From assembly GCA_902479205.1 (NCBI GenBank), contig CABSNX010000069.1, positions 1 through 9,513 of the forward strand: a stretch of 9,513 nt of DNA. The letters are read 5' to 3'. Under the pieces are notes generated by a model. The model saw nothing but the letters and a program-made list of their open reading frames with translations, searched no databases and had not been told where the DNA came from. The position numbers and the translations under genes are program-made. Of the stretch, positions 6,716 to 9,513 are shown piece after piece. Within the stretch, counting starts at the first letter, position 1; the number at the start of each line of letters is the position of its first letter. The DNA comes from an uncultured Collinsella sp. Lineage in GTDB: Bacteria; Actinomycetota; Coriobacteriia; Coriobacteriales; Coriobacteriaceae.

Positions 6716-6728
6716 AGGATTACATGTG
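6716..6728 (+). promoter_or_regulatory. Ribosome binding site fixing the GTG start of the kinase
   Basis: AGGA (6716-6719) lies 6 bases before GTG (6726-6728). An overlapping ATG (6724-6726) is followed at once by TGA, so it cannot be the start. An in-frame stop at 6699-6701 excludes longer N-termini. The signal peptide begins directly after this GTG. Confidence 0.75.
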
Positions 6729-9477
6729 AGAGCTGCCACTGTCCTTCGTTCAGCTATATATCGCGCCCTAGCCGTTGCGCTTACCGCGCTCGCCGCACTG
6801 AGCGCCGTCGCGCCCGCCCCTGCCTTTGCCGCCGACTCCGATCAGCAGGCCAAGACAGTCCGCGTTGGTTGGCTCGTCAACAACGAGGGCTTCCAGGACG
6901 GCACCCCCGGCGAGCGTCTCTCGGGATGGGGTTACGAGTACCTCCAGACCCTGTCGTACTACACGCCCGGCTGGCGGTACGAATACGTCTCCGGCACCTT
7001 CACCGAGCTTATGGACATGCTCGAGGCGGGCAAGATCGACCTCATGCCCAACATCTCCTACTCCGAGGAACGCGCCCAAAAGCTGCTCTTTTCCTCGAAC
7101 CCCGAGGGCACCGAGCGCTACTACATCTACGCCAAGCCCGAGCGCGACGATCTGGCCAAGGGTGACCCCCAAGCGCTCCAAGGCCTTACCATCGGCTGCA
7201 ACCCCGGCGTTATGCAAACCTTCGTTGGCCAGCAGTGGCTCGCCAACGAAGGAATCGCCTGCACATACAGGAAGTATGACGGAAACTCCGTTCTCTTTGA
7301 CGCGCTCGCAAACAACGAGGTCGATGCCATCATCATGAACGACACGACCTCGTCGCCCAGCGCCTCCCCCATGTTCTACATTGGTTCGAGCGACTACTAT
7401 TTTGCCGTCCCCAAAAGCCGCCCCGACCTGATGGACGACATCAATGCCGCCATGACGGCAATCGCCCGCGTCAACCCACGCTATATCGACGAAGTCAAAT
7501 CTAACTACTCGGCCCAAAACAGCGGTTCATCATCGCTCAACGGCCCCGAGCGTTCCTGGCTCAAAGCAAATGACAGCACCGTCACGCTCGGCTACATTAC
7601 GGGCAAACTCCCCTACTGTAACGAAGACGAAGACGGCGAAATGGAAGGTTCGCTCGCATCGCTTGCGATGACGCTGCACGATAAATTTGGCATTACGGTC
7701 AAAACCGTCGCCTTTGATAGCTACAAGATGATGTCAAAGGCCCTGTCAAAGGGAAGCATAGACGTTGCGCTGCCGGTATACCGAGATTACTGGTTTGCCG
7801 AGCAAACAGGCGTTGTGCAGTCGATATCGTTGGGGACCATATCCCTCACCGCCATCCACACCGGCAGCGACCTGAACAAAGACCTTCAGAACATCGCCTG
7901 TACCAAATCATCGTTTGTCAACAAAAATGCACTTGAAAGTCTGTTCCCCACAGCGACCGTGACCGAATACCAATCCGACGATGAAGCGTTCGACGCCCTC
8001 AGGAAGGGAACGGCGCACTGCATCGTCGCTCCCAGTTCACGCGTAAAGACCATCGGTGACCGTTACGATCTCGAGGACTGCGAGACGACCGAGCTCCCTG
8101 ACACCTGTGAGCTCTCGTGCTGGATTTCGCGCGGAAAACCCGAGCTGCTGGGAATCATCAACAAGGGCATCATCAATTCCGGAGAATCGCTCTCCGCAAG
8201 CAATTTCTCCCCCACGTCGTACACGGCCCAGGAATCCGACACGCTTCGATTCCTTTATCGCAACCGCACCGCTATTGCCGCCACCCTCATCGGTATGTTG
8301 TCGGTCGGCATCGTCCTGCTCATCTGGGCGCTCGTGCGCGCTCGAACCGAGCGCAAAAAAGCCGATGCTGCCAACGCCGCTAAGACGGCATTCCTCACGC
8401 GCATGAGCCACGACATCCGTACGCCGCTCAACGGTATCCTGGGCCTTATCGAGATTGAGGAATTGAAGGAAGGCGATATGCAAGTCGCCCGCGAGAGCCG
8501 TGCCAAGGCGCGCGTTGCCGCCAATCACCTGCTTTCGCTGATCAACGACATCCTCGAGATGGGCAAAATCGAAGACCGCAAGCTGACACTGGAGCATGCA
8601 CCTTTTAACCTCAAAGAGCTCTGTGACGATACACTGGTGCTGTGCAAGCTCCGCGCGTCCAGTAACGGCATCACAATGCAGGACAATAATCTGCCGTACG
8701 CCACGGGGCCATACATGATCGGCGGTCCCACCCATATCCGACAGATCATGATCAACCTGTTAGACAACAGCATTAAGTACAACAAGCACGGCGGCTCCGT
8801 CACCTTTAGCTCAAAGACCAAGCCACTCGATAACAAGCGCGCGCTCTTTTGCTTTAGCGTTTCGGATACCGGCATTGGCATGGCTCCCAAGTTTTTAAAG
8901 CATATCTATGAGCCGTTTGCCCAAGAAGGTGACGATGCGCGCAGCAAGTTCCAAGGAACCGGCATGGGCATGCCAATCGTCAAGTCGCTTATTGAACTGA
9001 TGGGCGGTACGATTGAGATTTCGAGTGAGGTTGACGTGGGAAGTACGTTCAACGTCCAGATTCCGCTCGATATCGACAAGAACCCTCAGACGCGGGCAGA
9101 TACGGTCGAGAGGGCGCTCGACTGCTCGCTCGCCGACATGAACGTGCTGCTCGCCGAAGACAACGAATTGAATGCCGAGATTGCCCAGGCGCTGCTCGAA
9201 AGCGAAGGCATTGTCGTAACTCGCGCCGCCGATGGCAACGAAGCGGTCGACCTATACGTTGGCCGTCCCGCCGGCAGCTTCGATGCCATTCTGATGGACA
9301 TTATGATGCCGGACATGGACGGCTATGAGGCAACCCGCGCGATTCGCCTGAGCGAGAAGGTCGATGCAGCCGACATTCCCATCATCGCGCTCACCGCCAA
9401 TGCCTTTGCCGAGGACGCCAAGGCGGCACACGACGCCGGCATGAACGCCCATCTGTCCAAACCGCTCGACTTTAACA
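6726..9477 (+). CDS. BvgS/EvgS-like hybrid sensor histidine kinase, 3' truncated
   Basis: A membrane sensor kinase; 917 residues are present and the end is lost to the adapter. A signal peptide (1-35, likely cleaved at AFA-AD) is followed by two extracytoplasmic SBP_bac_3 (Venus-flytrap) domains at about 45-262 and 285-490, one TM (516-537), then HisKA with the phospho-acceptor His562 in SHDIRTPLN. The HATPase_c part has an N box NLLDNSIKYN (677-686), a G1 box DTGIG (714-718) and a G2 box GTGMGM (744-749). A receiver begins near 806, with acidic pair Glu811/Asp812, phospho-acceptor Asp858 in LMDIMMPDMDG, Thr890 and Lys912. The core should therefore be active. The first SBP shows a YEYVSGTFTELMDMLEAGKIDLM block typical of amino-acid-type sensors. 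Unlike BvgS and EvgS there is no PAS between TM and HisKA. A C-terminal HPt may follow outside the window. The start is GTG at 6726. The ligand and partner regulator are unknown. Confidence 0.93.
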
Positions 9478-9513
9478 CTGTCTCTTATACACATCTCCGA
9501 GCCCACGAGACCG
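9478..9513 (+). other. Nextera read-2 adapter, reverse complement (artefact)
   Basis: CTGTCTCTTATACACATCT (9478-9496) is the complement of the Tn5 mosaic end, followed by CCGAGCCCACGAGAC (9497-9511) of the read-2 adapter and two bases that would start an i7 index. It truncates the sensor kinase gene and adds false residues to any reading frame crossing it. Confidence 0.97.

Noticed and set aside
6768..7517. 249-residue minus-strand open frame
   Set aside because: It lies antisense to the signal peptide and first solute-binding domain of the kinase, which has clear family motifs; the antisense product has none.
8037..8735. 232-residue minus-strand open frame
   Set aside because: It is antisense to the kinase across the TM and HisKA region; no recognisable domain and no ribosome binding site.

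Overview
This 9.5 kb window is a G+C-rich bacterial fragment. It most resembles a gut Coriobacteriia genome, probably Collinsella. That guess rests on the high G+C coding style, the GTG starts, the protein set, and two intergenic palindromic repeats of a kind I associate with Collinsella; there is no rRNA or other decisive marker. Both ends are not genomic: Nextera (Tn5 tagmentation) adapter sequence occupies about 1-38 and 9478-9513, so real sequence runs from 39 to 9477 and both terminal genes are cut artificially.

Layout. 39-314 (-): the first 92 codons of peptide chain release factor 3 (prfC). 315-880: a 566-bp divergent intergenic region holding four 57-bp palindromic units at an exact 80-bp period (459-755), followed by a promoter and dyad for the next operon. 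881-2861 (+): a YtrA-type module of GntR repressor, ABC ATPase and ABC-2 permease, with a 23-bp gap and then a 4-bp overlap. 3133-4008 (+): an EamA/DMT transporter whose two halves are still clearly similar. 4103-6528 (-): three leftward genes, transcribed in the order 2-TM K+ channel-like protein, LOG-family Rossmann protein and ClC-family chloride channel/transporter. 6529-6725: a divergent intergenic region with a 58-bp near-perfect palindrome. 6726-9477 (+): a large BvgS/EvgS-like hybrid sensor kinase (signal peptide, two extracytoplasmic solute-binding domains, one TM, HisKA, HATPase, receiver), which starts at GTG and is cut by the right adapter.

Working together. The GntR-ABC-permease set is probably a self-regulated export or stress-response operon. 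The K+ channel and LOG genes are only 36 bp apart and probably co-transcribed; ClC may have its own promoter. The kinase looks like a self-contained sensor for small ligands. The rest is ordinary housekeeping or transport. The least explained feature is the palindrome array at 459-755: its length is tightly constrained, the outermost base pair of each stem covaries, and no protein function accounts for it.
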